A program made the translations under genes and the position numbers. Below, piece after piece: positions 17,584-25,405 of a DNA stretch of 41,451 bases. How positions within the stretch are numbered: position 1 is the stretch's first letter; every line of letters begins with the position of its first letter. This DNA comes from Candidatus Omnitrophota bacterium (GTDB taxonomy: Bacteria > Omnitrophota > Gorgyraeia > Gorgyraeales > Gorgyraeaceae): the NCBI GenBank assembly GCA_018824145.1, contig JAHJHC010000062.1, forward strand, positions 1 to 41,451. Reading direction: 5' to 3'. Below the pieces are notes generated by a model. That model was given only the letters and a program-made list of their open reading frames with translations, was not told the DNA's origin and did not search any database.

Positions 17584-19014
17584 ATGAAGAAAATAATTTG
17601 TACCATCGTATTAATCGGAGCTATATTTTTTATGATAGCGCCGGCAGAAGGAGATGTGTGTAAAGTAAAGTGCAGGACGGAAGAGGGGATTATTTGTATT
17701 GAGAGAGGACCGTGCGAGCCTATAAATGAGTTTCTTTTAAGGGCTGCGAGGCATTGTAGAGAGACGACCCCTGCTTTGTCTACAACAATCTCAAAATTAT
17801 TATTTGTCGATATCTTGTCTAGAGTTATCCGGCTGGATAAAGAATTTCCTCAGGATATAGCTAAGTTAAATGACGAGGCGAGGTATGATCTGGAAGTAAA
17901 GTTGTTGTCAGAAAAAGGTATGGATATATTTACCGGCACTAATCCTTTTGCCCCTTTGACAAGGGAAGAATTAGTTGACATATTAAAGGACGCGCCGGTA
18001 GAAAAGGATCTGGGATACTCGAATGGATTGGCGAATCAGACCTTTGAGTTGGAGAATGACGAATTCATTATCTACCATGCCACAGTTTATATCGATGAAG
18101 GTAGTGGGTTTGAAGTATGGGAGAGGAAGGAAGATCTTGGAGAAAGTTTACCGGATACCAAACATTATAGTATAAAGGTAGATACTTGTAATAACGCTAT
18201 GGTAGTATTCGGAGACGATGTGAATGGTAAGATACCTGTTGTCGGGTCAAGGATGAAGACATTGTATCACCTTTATGGCAAAGATGATGATAATGTTAGT
18301 GAGTGTGAAGTAGTGGCACTTTTGTCTAACTCAACCATAGCCAGGTCAATAAAAGCTGCTTATAATCCATCCAGGCCGCTTACCAAGGAAAATTTTGCTG
18401 ATCTCTTGATAAAGGCAATGCATCTGGAGAGAGAATTACCAAGGGATTTCACTCAACTTTCCACAGAAGAGCTTTATGGTTTACAGGCAAAGATACTTTC
18501 AAGACATGGCATTGATATATTTAGAGGTTCTGATTACAACACTTTACTGTCTCGTGAAGAACTTGCCAGGATATTGTACAATTCTCCGATCGAAGAGATT
18601 ATCGGTATAAGTGACGGAAAAGAAAGTCAGAATTTTGAACTTAACAATGCTGGTTTTATGATATATGACCTGCATACGTATATAAACGAAGGCGTTAGAT
18701 ATGTAGAATGGAATAAGCGTGATAGTTTCATCGAAAGTGGTTCCGAAAGTAAGGATTATATACTTAAGCTTGATGCAGCAAATTATGCAAGTATTTATTT
18801 CGGTAACGGTAAGAATGCTAAAGTCCCTTCAGTCAATGCACCTATTAAGGTAAGGTATAGACTATATGCCCCTAGCACTATGATTACCGAAGATGACATC
18901 ATTTGCGTACTGGGTAAATTAAAACCTGTTGCCGAGGCATATAGACTGCCTACGCCGCCTTTTGAATTCCCTGATCCACCAGACGGCTATGACGACCCGG
19001 CGACGCATATCTGA
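17584..19014 (+). CDS. Secreted protein with internal duplication and FGDG beta-motifs
   Basis: 476 residues, unknown function. A signal peptide (IICTIVLIGAIFFMIAPAEG) precedes a Cys-rich start (CKVKCRTEEGIICIERGPC). Then the protein is duplicated: unit 1 about 55-245 and unit 2 about 265-445. Each has a helical half (LTREELVDILKDAPVEK / LSREELARILYNSPIEE) and a beta half ending in KHYSIKVD...FGDDVNGKIP or KDYILKLD...FGNGKNAKVP, then a YHLYG or YRLYA strand. The beta half resembles the FGDGxxGxIPxxG segment of phage baseplate-J-type proteins. The tail is Pro/Asp-rich (PDPPDGYDDPATHI). The AAAGGAGGAGG ribosome site is strong, suggesting high expression. The radical SAM gene starts 15 bp downstream. 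Structural or adhesive surface role is a guess. Confidence 0.75.
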   Translation: MKKIICTIVLIGAIFFMIAPAEGDVCKVKCRTEEGIICIERGPCEPINEFLLRAARHCRETTPALSTTISKLLFVDILSRVIRLDKEFPQDIAKLNDEARYDLEVKLLSEKGMDIFTGTNPFAPLTREELVDILKDAPVEKDLGYSNGLANQTFELENDEFIIYHATVYIDEGSGFEVWERKEDLGESLPDTKHYSIKVDTCNNAMVVFGDDVNGKIPVVGSRMKTLYHLYGKDDDNVSECEVVALLSNSTIARSIKAAYNPSRPLTKENFADLLIKAMHLERELPRDFTQLSTEELYGLQAKILSRHGIDIFRGSDYNTLLSREELARILYNSPIEEIIGISDGKESQNFELNNAGFMIYDLHTYINEGVRYVEWNKRDSFIESGSESKDYILKLDAANYASIYFGNGKNAKVPSVNAPIKVRYRLYAPSTMITEDDIICVLGKLKPVAEAYRLPTPPFEFPDPPDGYDDPATHI

Positions 19015-19029
19015 TGACGAGGTAAACAA

Positions 19030-19881
19030 ATGACTTTTTTTGAAAGATATTTTTCAAGACTTGCAGAGAAATTTATTTTGAAGCATGAAACCTTAAAAAG
19101 AGTTTGTTTTTTTATTATATCACAAAAACCTGTAACTAAACTCTTTGGGCCTATTTTTACACGAAATACCGATATCATAGAACTAGATCTGACCTACGCC
19201 TGTAACTTGAAGTGTATTAATTGCGTTAGGTCTTGCAGGCAAGCGCCAAGCAATGATCGGATGAGTGTTGGACAGATAAGAAAATTTATTAAAGAAACTA
19301 TCGATAATAATATAAAATGGGAAAAAATAAGATTACTGGGAGGTGAACCAACCTTACATCCTGATATCTTTAAGATTTTAGACTTATTGTTGGAGTATAA
19401 GCACAGTCATTCCCTAAATACCTGCATAGAGATTGTCACTAATGGATATGGGAAAAAGCAAAAGGATATTCTATTGAAGGTTCCGAAAGAAGTTAAAATC
19501 TCTGATACATCGAAGAAATCTGAGGTTCAGGAGAAATTTTTTGCTTTTAATATTGCACCGCGGGATCTTATATATTATAAATTTGCTGATTACTCAATAG
19601 GTTGCAGAGCCATAAGCGTATGCGGAATGGGATTAACACCATTTGGTTATTATCCCTGTCCGCTGGCAGGAGGTATTGATAGAGTCTTTGGTTTTGATAT
19701 TGGAAGAAAAAAAATGCCGTCACTAGATGATTCGATGGTAGACCAATTAGAAATTTCCTGTCAATATTGCGGCAGATTCAGAGGTATGGGTGGATGGGTA
19801 AAAGAAGAAATCGTCTCGCCTACCTGGGCAGACGCCTATAATAGATATAGGATAAAGAAGCCTGCCTTATCATTGTATTGA
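19030..19881 (+). CDS. Radical SAM protein with SPASM-like C-terminus
   Basis: 283 residues. The [4Fe-4S] motif CNLKCINC follows ELDLTYA near residues 57-64, and the SAM-contact motif LGGEPTLHP follows. The C-terminal part contains spaced cysteines (IGCRAISVCG, YYPCPLAGG, SCQYCGRFRG) in the order seen in SPASM/twitch auxiliary-cluster domains. Such proteins modify peptides or small molecules in the cytosol; the N-terminal 45 residues are basic and unassigned. GAGGT before ATG 19030 is an acceptable ribosome site. It lies 15 bp after the secreted duplicated protein and likely ends the transcript, because a new promoter begins at 19901. Substrate unknown; similar proteins also occur in polysaccharide clusters. 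Confidence 0.8.
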   Translation: MTFFERYFSRLAEKFILKHETLKRVCFFIISQKPVTKLFGPIFTRNTDIIELDLTYACNLKCINCVRSCRQAPSNDRMSVGQIRKFIKETIDNNIKWEKIRLLGGEPTLHPDIFKILDLLLEYKHSHSLNTCIEIVTNGYGKKQKDILLKVPKEVKISDTSKKSEVQEKFFAFNIAPRDLIYYKFADYSIGCRAISVCGMGLTPFGYYPCPLAGGIDRVFGFDIGRKKMPSLDDSMVDQLEISCQYCGRFRGMGGWVKEEIVSPTWADAYNRYRIKKPALSLY

Positions 19882-19900
19882 TATCTTATTTATTCCCTTC

Positions 19901-19929
19901 TTGAACTGTAGAATATCGTATGATACAAT
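19901..19929 (+). promoter_or_regulatory. Sigma70-type promoter giving a leaderless kinase mRNA
   Basis: TTGAAC at 19901-19906, a 17-bp spacer and TACAAT at 19924-19929. The expected transcription start, about 7 bases after the -10 box, is close to 19936, the A of the kinase ATG. No ribosome site precedes that ATG. Confidence 0.6.
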
Positions 19930-19935
19930 CTTTTC

Positions 19936-22611
19936 ATGCGGATAAGTAGAAAGATTGGATTAAGTTTTTTTATCACATTCCTCCTTGTAATCCTTCTGGG
20001 AGGCGTTTCTATTTATAGTCTAAGGCATATATACACAGGATTGAGCCAGGTTTTTAAAAAAGACTTGCCTGCCGCTAGATCTACCTACCAGATTGCTGTC
20101 TCAATGGAAAACGCCCTTTTGGAATTGAATACTTACTTGATAACGGGTAATGAGAATTTTAAAGTCAGTTATGAGCGTTCATTTAAGGATATGCAGGATG
20201 ATATTTTAGGCCTAAAGAGATTTATTTTTAAAGAGGAAGAAATTACCCTTTTTGAAGATCTAATAGATTTAGCCGGAGACATAGATAGACTTAGTGGCGA
20301 TATATTTGAAAAAAGGGACAAGATAAAGACCCTATTTAAATCACTTAAAGTAATAGAGGGTAAATATAGCCAAAGACTGGATGACCTTTTTGATTTTGAA
20401 GAGAGCAAGATGTCGCAGGAAAAAGACCTCTTACTGGTACAGGCTCAATATATCCCTGCTTCACAGCTTATAATGGAGGCAAGATCGAAATTTTCTGATT
20501 TACTTAATGACCTCGTTGAGTATGTAATGAGATATGAGAAAGATGATCCATTATCCTTTATGGATAACCTTTTGGTGTTAGATAAATCCCTGAGGGATTA
20601 TAAAAATTATTATGGCTATTCTCTTTCTGATAAAGAGCGCTTTTTAACGACTGAACTTATAGACTCCTCCGGAGAGATTAAATCGATTGTTAAGTCTATA
20701 GTCGATTTGAAAGGCGAGATACTAAGAGATATGGATTTTTTCTTGGCCAAAGAGAAAGATTTTATGGGGACCGTGGAGAAGATGATCGCTCTCAAGAAAA
20801 GCGGGATCTCTTCCAAGTTGGGTATAGGCGCTACATTAACCGAGGATATACCTGCCATACATAATATATCTAAGATAGAAAAGGACGTCGCCGAATCCTG
20901 GAGGATAAGCGGAAGATATATACTGAATAGTGACGAAAGTTTCAAGAATTCATATTACCAGTTGAGACAGAGTATTGACAAACAAGTCAAGGATTATGGC
21001 CGTCATGTAAGACTCAGGGGCACAGAGAAATTTTTAGATGATATCATTGAGTCAGATAACAATATTTTAGAAGCGATAGATTCCAATATAGAAGCATTTG
21101 ACAAAAAGAAGGAGAGCCTTTTAAGTCTATTATCGATAAAATCATCTCTTGAGCAAAGGATCGATAAAGCCCTCGAGCGCAATGATTCTAAAATAAAAGA
21201 GGCCGTGGACCCGGAAACTATTCATAAAGAGGATATTCCTGCAAGATGGATCGTGGTGAAGTTAAAAAATGAACTTTCCAGCTCCTATAGACTTATAATA
21301 AATTATTTAAATGAGCAGGAAACGCAATATAAGGATCTATATTCGGAATCTTATTTTAATATGAAAAAATATCTCAATAAATACAGAAATCTTTCGAGAG
21401 ACGCCGTTGATTCAGCATCTATAGAAGAGATAGAACTGGAATTAGATAAGTTTAATGCAGCGGTTTTGGATACCCTTGAAAATCACGATGCGATTATGAA
21501 AGAAAGGGGATGGAACCTCGTGAAATTGGAAGAAGATTTAAGGGGCAAACTTGATAAAGCAGTTCAAGTTGAGATGGCTCAGGTTGAAAAAAATAAAAAA
21601 GACATAAAAAACAGGATCGCTGTAATAAACACCTTGATATTTCTTATAATAGTCGTGGTTGCCCTCATAGCGATATTTATTATTTTTTATACCATGAATT
21701 CTATAACAAACCCCATTCATAAACTTTATAACGGGGCTGAAATAATAGGTAGCGGTAATTTAGATCATAGGTTGGATATAAAAACAGGCGACGAGATACA
21801 GGACCTTGCCGAAGGGTTTAACAGGATGGCAGGAGAGCTTAAGGAGTTTTATACGGACCTTGAGAATAAGGTTAAAGAGAGGACTATTCAGTTGGCTGAG
21901 GCCAATGAGGCCTTGGCCTTAAAGAATAAAGAACTGGACGATTTTACTTATATAGTATCGCACGATTTGAAAGAGCCATTACGGGGAACCAAGGCATTTA
22001 CAAAGTTATTAATGGAAGATTATTCGAATAAATTAGACAAAGAAGGTAAAGAGTACCTAAAGACCATATTGGATTCAAGCGTTAGAATGACGCGGCTTAT
22101 CGAAGATCTTTTGAACCTGTCGCGCATAGGAAGGATAAAAAATATAGAGCCGGATATAGACCTTAGTGATATCCTTTTAAACGTAAGAAAGAATCTAGTA
22201 TATGCTTTAGAAGAGAAGAAAGTGGATCTGAAGCTTACGGAAAATTTCCCGAAAGTTACATGTGACAAGATAAGGATATCAGAGGTATTTTCAAATCTTA
22301 TTTCAAATGCCATTAAATATTCGAAAAAGGATGTAAGGCCTGTTATCGAGGTGGGGTATGAAGACAAAGGCGGGTTTTATGAATTTCATGTAAAGGATAA
22401 TGGTATCGGCATAGAGAAAGAATACTATGATAAAGTATTCCAGATATTTCAACGGCTTCATGCTAAAGGCGAATATGAAGGTACCGGAGCAGGTCTTACT
22501 ATAGTTAAGAAGATCGTTGAAAATCATGGCGGTAAAATCTGGATTGCCTCAACCCCCGGTGAGGGCAGTACGTTTTATTTTACATTACCGAAGAAGGCTG
22601 GTAATGTATGA
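19936..22611 (+). CDS. Membrane sensor histidine kinase with large helical sensor domain
   Basis: 891 residues. Membrane helix 1 about 9-29; a very long alpha-helical periplasmic domain about 30-560, in the style of four-helix-bundle sensors but repeated in length; membrane helix 2 about 566-588; HAMP about 589-640; coiled coil; HisKA with phospho-acceptor H676 in VSHDLKEPLRG; HATPase with NLISNAIKYSKK, DNGIGIEKEYY and GTGAGLTIVKKI. The kinase core is of the phytochrome-like/light-sensor-kinase-related class (DLKEPLR). The start is fixed by the membrane helix that follows directly; there is no ribosome site and the promoter at 19901-19929 would start the RNA at the ATG. A REC-kinase hybrid follows 38 bp downstream, so the two probably form one phosphorelay. 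Confidence 0.92.
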   Translation: MRISRKIGLSFFITFLLVILLGGVSIYSLRHIYTGLSQVFKKDLPAARSTYQIAVSMENALLELNTYLITGNENFKVSYERSFKDMQDDILGLKRFIFKEEEITLFEDLIDLAGDIDRLSGDIFEKRDKIKTLFKSLKVIEGKYSQRLDDLFDFEESKMSQEKDLLLVQAQYIPASQLIMEARSKFSDLLNDLVEYVMRYEKDDPLSFMDNLLVLDKSLRDYKNYYGYSLSDKERFLTTELIDSSGEIKSIVKSIVDLKGEILRDMDFFLAKEKDFMGTVEKMIALKKSGISSKLGIGATLTEDIPAIHNISKIEKDVAESWRISGRYILNSDESFKNSYYQLRQSIDKQVKDYGRHVRLRGTEKFLDDIIESDNNILEAIDSNIEAFDKKKESLLSLLSIKSSLEQRIDKALERNDSKIKEAVDPETIHKEDIPARWIVVKLKNELSSSYRLIINYLNEQETQYKDLYSESYFNMKKYLNKYRNLSRDAVDSASIEEIELELDKFNAAVLDTLENHDAIMKERGWNLVKLEEDLRGKLDKAVQVEMAQVEKNKKDIKNRIAVINTLIFLIIVVVALIAIFIIFYTMNSITNPIHKLYNGAEIIGSGNLDHRLDIKTGDEIQDLAEGFNRMAGELKEFYTDLENKVKERTIQLAEANEALALKNKELDDFTYIVSHDLKEPLRGTKAFTKLLMEDYSNKLDKEGKEYLKTILDSSVRMTRLIEDLLNLSRIGRIKNIEPDIDLSDILLNVRKNLVYALEEKKVDLKLTENFPKVTCDKIRISEVFSNLISNAIKYSKKDVRPVIEVGYEDKGGFYEFHVKDNGIGIEKEYYDKVFQIFQRLHAKGEYEGTGAGLTIVKKIVENHGGKIWIASTPGEGSTFYFTLPKKAGNV

Positions 22612-22649
22612 GTGTATTTTTATTTACCTAAAACAAAAAGGATGACAGG

Positions 22650-23798
22650 ATGGCTAAAGAGAAGCTTAAGGTTTTACTCGTAGAAGATAATCCCACAGAT
22701 GCGCTTATTGTGAAAAAGAAGCTCCAGAGAGACAGCGCCTTCGACTATGAAGTCACTCATGTTGTGTCAGGAGAGAATGCCCTCTTATATTTGGAAAAAG
22801 AGAGTTATCACATAATGCTTTTGGATCACAATCTCCCTAAAAAAAGCGGGCTTCAGACTTTAAAGGAAATAAAGGCGAGAAATATAGAGATACCGGTTGT
22901 TATGATAACAGGCCAGGGTGATGAGACTGTGGCTGTCAAACTCATCAAGGAAGGGGCATTTGATTATCTGCCAAAGGGAGAGAATTACGAGGATTCGATT
23001 CCTTTGATGATTAGAAAGACGATGGCAGAATTCAGGGCAAAACTTGAGAGTGAGAGATTGCAGAAAGAGATTGCATTGAAGAAAGATGAACTGGAAAAAA
23101 CAAATGAGCAACTTAAAGAATTAGACAGAATGAAATCCGATTTTGTGGCAAACGTAGTTCATGAATTGAGGACACCCCTTACCATAATAAAGGGCAATCT
23201 GGATAATATCGAAGAAGGTTACGCCGGAGAAGTGCAGCCGAAGCAGGTAGAGATATTAAAGGATGTTTTCAAGACATTAAATAGGCTTACTAGACTGGTG
23301 ACCGACTTGTTGGATCTTTCCAAAATAGAATCAGGAAAGATGGAGCTTAGCAAAGAAAATCTTGATATAGTGGAACTGGCGAAAGAGACTATCAAGGGTT
23401 TTGAGAAATTGGCTAGTGACAAAAACATAGAAATTAAAAAAGAACTTCCCGAATCCGAGGTTATTATATATGCAGATAGAGATAAATTGACACAGGTCTT
23501 TGTGAATTTAATCGGCAATGCCTGTAAGTTTACGGATAAAGGTATTATTACTATAAGGATTATAGGGCTTCAGGATGAGGTGCAGGTAGAGATACAGGAT
23601 ACCGGGCCCGGTATGCCTAAGGAACAAATAGGTAAGATTTTTGATAAATTTGCAAGGATAATGGCTGAGAAGAGAGAGGGTACTGGTTTGGGCCTTCCGA
23701 TAGCAAAGGATATAGTAGTGTTGCACAACGGCCGGATAAGGGCCGAAAGCATTCCTGGCAAAGGTTCCACTTTTATTTTTAACCTTCCAAAACATTGA
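22650..23798 (+). CDS. Response regulator-histidine kinase hybrid (REC-HisKA-HATPase)
   Basis: 382 residues, cytosolic. N-terminal receiver domain (about 8-125) with D59 in LLDHNLP, acidic ED near the N-terminus, the MITGQG segment and the K of YLPKG. A coiled coil (about 130-160) leads to HisKA with H171 in VVHELRTP, and a HATPase with NLIGNACKFTDKG, DTGPGMPKEQ and GTGLGLPIAKD. The order, receiver before kinase, means its kinase activity is controlled by phosphate from an upstream kinase, most likely the gene at 19936. No DNA-binding output is linked, so the final target is elsewhere. The 38-bp gap contains no convincing promoter, consistent with co-transcription. Confidence 0.93.
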   Translation: MAKEKLKVLLVEDNPTDALIVKKKLQRDSAFDYEVTHVVSGENALLYLEKESYHIMLLDHNLPKKSGLQTLKEIKARNIEIPVVMITGQGDETVAVKLIKEGAFDYLPKGENYEDSIPLMIRKTMAEFRAKLESERLQKEIALKKDELEKTNEQLKELDRMKSDFVANVVHELRTPLTIIKGNLDNIEEGYAGEVQPKQVEILKDVFKTLNRLTRLVTDLLDLSKIESGKMELSKENLDIVELAKETIKGFEKLASDKNIEIKKELPESEVIIYADRDKLTQVFVNLIGNACKFTDKGIITIRIIGLQDEVQVEIQDTGPGMPKEQIGKIFDKFARIMAEKREGTGLGLPIAKDIVVLHNGRIRAESIPGKGSTFIFNLPKH

Positions 23799-23833
23799 AC
23801 TCTTTTTAAACTAAAACTAAAAAAATATTTTAG

Positions 23834-23862
23834 TTGCATGGTGTTATATAGTATGCTACAAT
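23834..23862 (+). promoter_or_regulatory. Sigma70-type promoter for the MEDS-domain gene
   Basis: TTGCAT at 23834-23839, 17-bp spacer and TACAAT at 23857-23862, with the extended TGC just before the -10 box. RNA would start near 23869 and give a leader of about 54 nt that contains the AAAGGAGA ribosome site at 23907-23914. Confidence 0.65.
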
Positions 23863-23922
23863 TTTAATAGTATACACATGTTCATTACACACTATAATTC
23901 CATAATAAAGGAGAACGATATT

Positions 23923-24486
23923 GTGGAACATACACCTTCCAATAAGCATACCTGTTTATTTTATAGCTCCAAAGATGAACTGCTTGATATTTTAGTCCCT
24001 TATTTTAAAGCGGGATTGGAAAATAACGAGTTTTGTATATGGGTCCCCCCTGAATCCTTGAAGGTCGAAGAGGCAAGGTTGGCTTTGAGTGAATCGGTGA
24101 AAAATCTAAATTATTACATTGAAAAAGGACAAATAGAAATTTATGATTACAGAGATTACTATCTTAAATCCGGCGTATTTCTAGCATTCGAAATGTTGGA
24201 TAACTGGGGCAAAAAAGAGCAGGAGATCTTAAGAAAAGGGTTTGATAAGATACGTGTGGCAGGGGACGGTAGTTGGGGATTAGAAGGTAGTTGGGTAAAT
24301 CTTATTTATTATGAAGAAGCAGTCAATAGTATTATTGCAGTACATCCGATAATATCGATTTGTTCATATAATATCGCTAGACTTAGCGTGGATAAAATCA
24401 TGGCGATAGGAGCAAATCATCAATCATCCCTTGTCAAGCGGATGGGATCTTGGGATAGCCTATCCCCAGCCGAGTTCAAAAAATAA
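23923..24486 (+). CDS. MEDS-domain (DcmR-like) sensory protein
   Basis: 187 residues from GTG 23923. Matches the MEDS domain family: HTCLFYSSKDELLDILVPYFKAG, then ENNEFCIWVPPESL and the later WGLEGSWVNLIYYEEAVNSI and ISICSYNIARLS. MEDS domains are sensory modules first noted in methylotroph/methanogen regulators and are thought to bind small ligands or pass signals to kinases. Start choice: AAAGGAGA at 23907-23914 lies 8 nt before GTG 23923; ATG 23878 upstream has no ribosome site and would add residues unlike the family. No output domain is attached. Its own promoter and place after two kinases suggest a role in the same signal circuit, perhaps as a ligand-reading partner. Cytosolic. Confidence 0.82.
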   Translation: MEHTPSNKHTCLFYSSKDELLDILVPYFKAGLENNEFCIWVPPESLKVEEARLALSESVKNLNYYIEKGQIEIYDYRDYYLKSGVFLAFEMLDNWGKKEQEILRKGFDKIRVAGDGSWGLEGSWVNLIYYEEAVNSIIAVHPIISICSYNIARLSVDKIMAIGANHQSSLVKRMGSWDSLSPAEFKK

Positions 24487-24503
24487 AAACAGTATCTCGC
24501 TAT

Positions 24504-25295
24504 TTAAAATTTATAAGAGATCCCTGCTGTATAAGCTTGTTCGTCGATAAATCTGCCTTCCAAGTTTATGGTCAACTGTTCTTTTCCGTACGTCTCGGGT
24601 AATGTAGGAGTTATTGCGAAACCCAAAAAAGCCCCGATATTATTACTGGCATTTTTTCCGTTCGCATTATATTGTATATTTGATAAGGTTACATCGCCGT
24701 CCACCTCGACGTCTGAATATTTCATGCCGATATAGGGGATAAAATAATCAGTCTTCCATGCAAGTTCGCAACCTACCTGCCATTCCGTAAACTCACCGTT
24801 TCTCACAGAATCTAATTCATCTTTCCTGTATACAACTCCTTCAATATTGACCTCATTCGGAGCCATATCTGCTTTTCTGTAGCTTCCGCTTACTCCTACT
24901 TCAAGACCGTTGTCCCAGCGATAAGCCAATGCATTTAAGCCGATCCCGAAAAGTAAGTCATCTTCATGGTCGTATATAACTTTGGTACCATTATTCACAT
25001 AACAAGAATACTGCATATTCTGTGCCTCACCTATATCAACGTAGAGATAAAATCTATTGATTGCACTCACGCCTATCCTTAACATTAACGCGTCCATCTC
25101 AAATTCCCCGTCATCGATATCTATCGCTCTTTTATCCACCCTATCTGCGACAAATCCTACACTTAATCCCAGATCTTTATTCGGCCATAATTCAGATTCA
25201 CGCGCATCTGCTTCCGAAGTGATACCAATCGGAGCTGCATAGAGTGTTGTGGCAAAGCAAAATACAAACAACATAACTAACAAGTATTTCCCCAT
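24504..25295 (-). CDS. Outer-membrane beta-barrel protein
   Basis: 263 residues with a signal peptide (YLLVMLFVFCFATTLYAA). The mature part alternates polar and hydrophobic residues with many aromatic strand ends (FYLYVDIGEAQ, LFGIGLNALAYRW, EVGVSGSYR, WQVGCELAWK, FIPYIGMKYS) and ends YTAGISYKF, whose terminal Phe is the usual signal for insertion by the BAM complex. About ten or more strands can be drawn. Ligand or transport role unknown. It runs toward the MEDS gene with only 17 bp between stops. A good minus-strand promoter (25345-25372) and a G-rich ribosome site precede the ATG, so it is a single-gene unit. Confidence 0.82.
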   Translation of the reverse strand: MGKYLLVMLFVFCFATTLYAAPIGITSEADARESELWPNKDLGLSVGFVADRVDKRAIDIDDGEFEMDALMLRIGVSAINRFYLYVDIGEAQNMQYSCYVNNGTKVIYDHEDDLLFGIGLNALAYRWDNGLEVGVSGSYRKADMAPNEVNIEGVVYRKDELDSVRNGEFTEWQVGCELAWKTDYFIPYIGMKYSDVEVDGDVTLSNIQYNANGKNASNNIGAFLGFAITPTLPETYGKEQLTINLEGRFIDEQAYTAGISYKF

Positions 25296-25344
25296 TTTTA
25301 CCCCCTTCCTGTTTGTTTTATTGCACCAAGAAATGTTAAGATTA

Positions 25345-25372
25345 ATTTTAGCACTCTTTTTGGATTAGTCAA
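25345..25372 (-). promoter_or_regulatory. Promoter of the minus-strand barrel gene
   Basis: Read on the minus strand: TTGACT at 25372-25367, 16-bp spacer, TAAAAT at 25350-25345, with TGC directly before the -10 box (extended -10). The leader is about 40-45 nt and includes a GGAAGGGGG ribosome site. Confidence 0.65.
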
Positions 25373-25405
25373 GAGGCAATAATAGTATATGTTATAACTT
25401 ATTAT

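Noticed and set aside
24487-24540. Bidirectional terminator between the convergent MEDS and barrel genes
   Set aside because: Only a weak ATCTC...GAGAT pairing is seen, within the barrel coding end, with no compact GC-rich stem.
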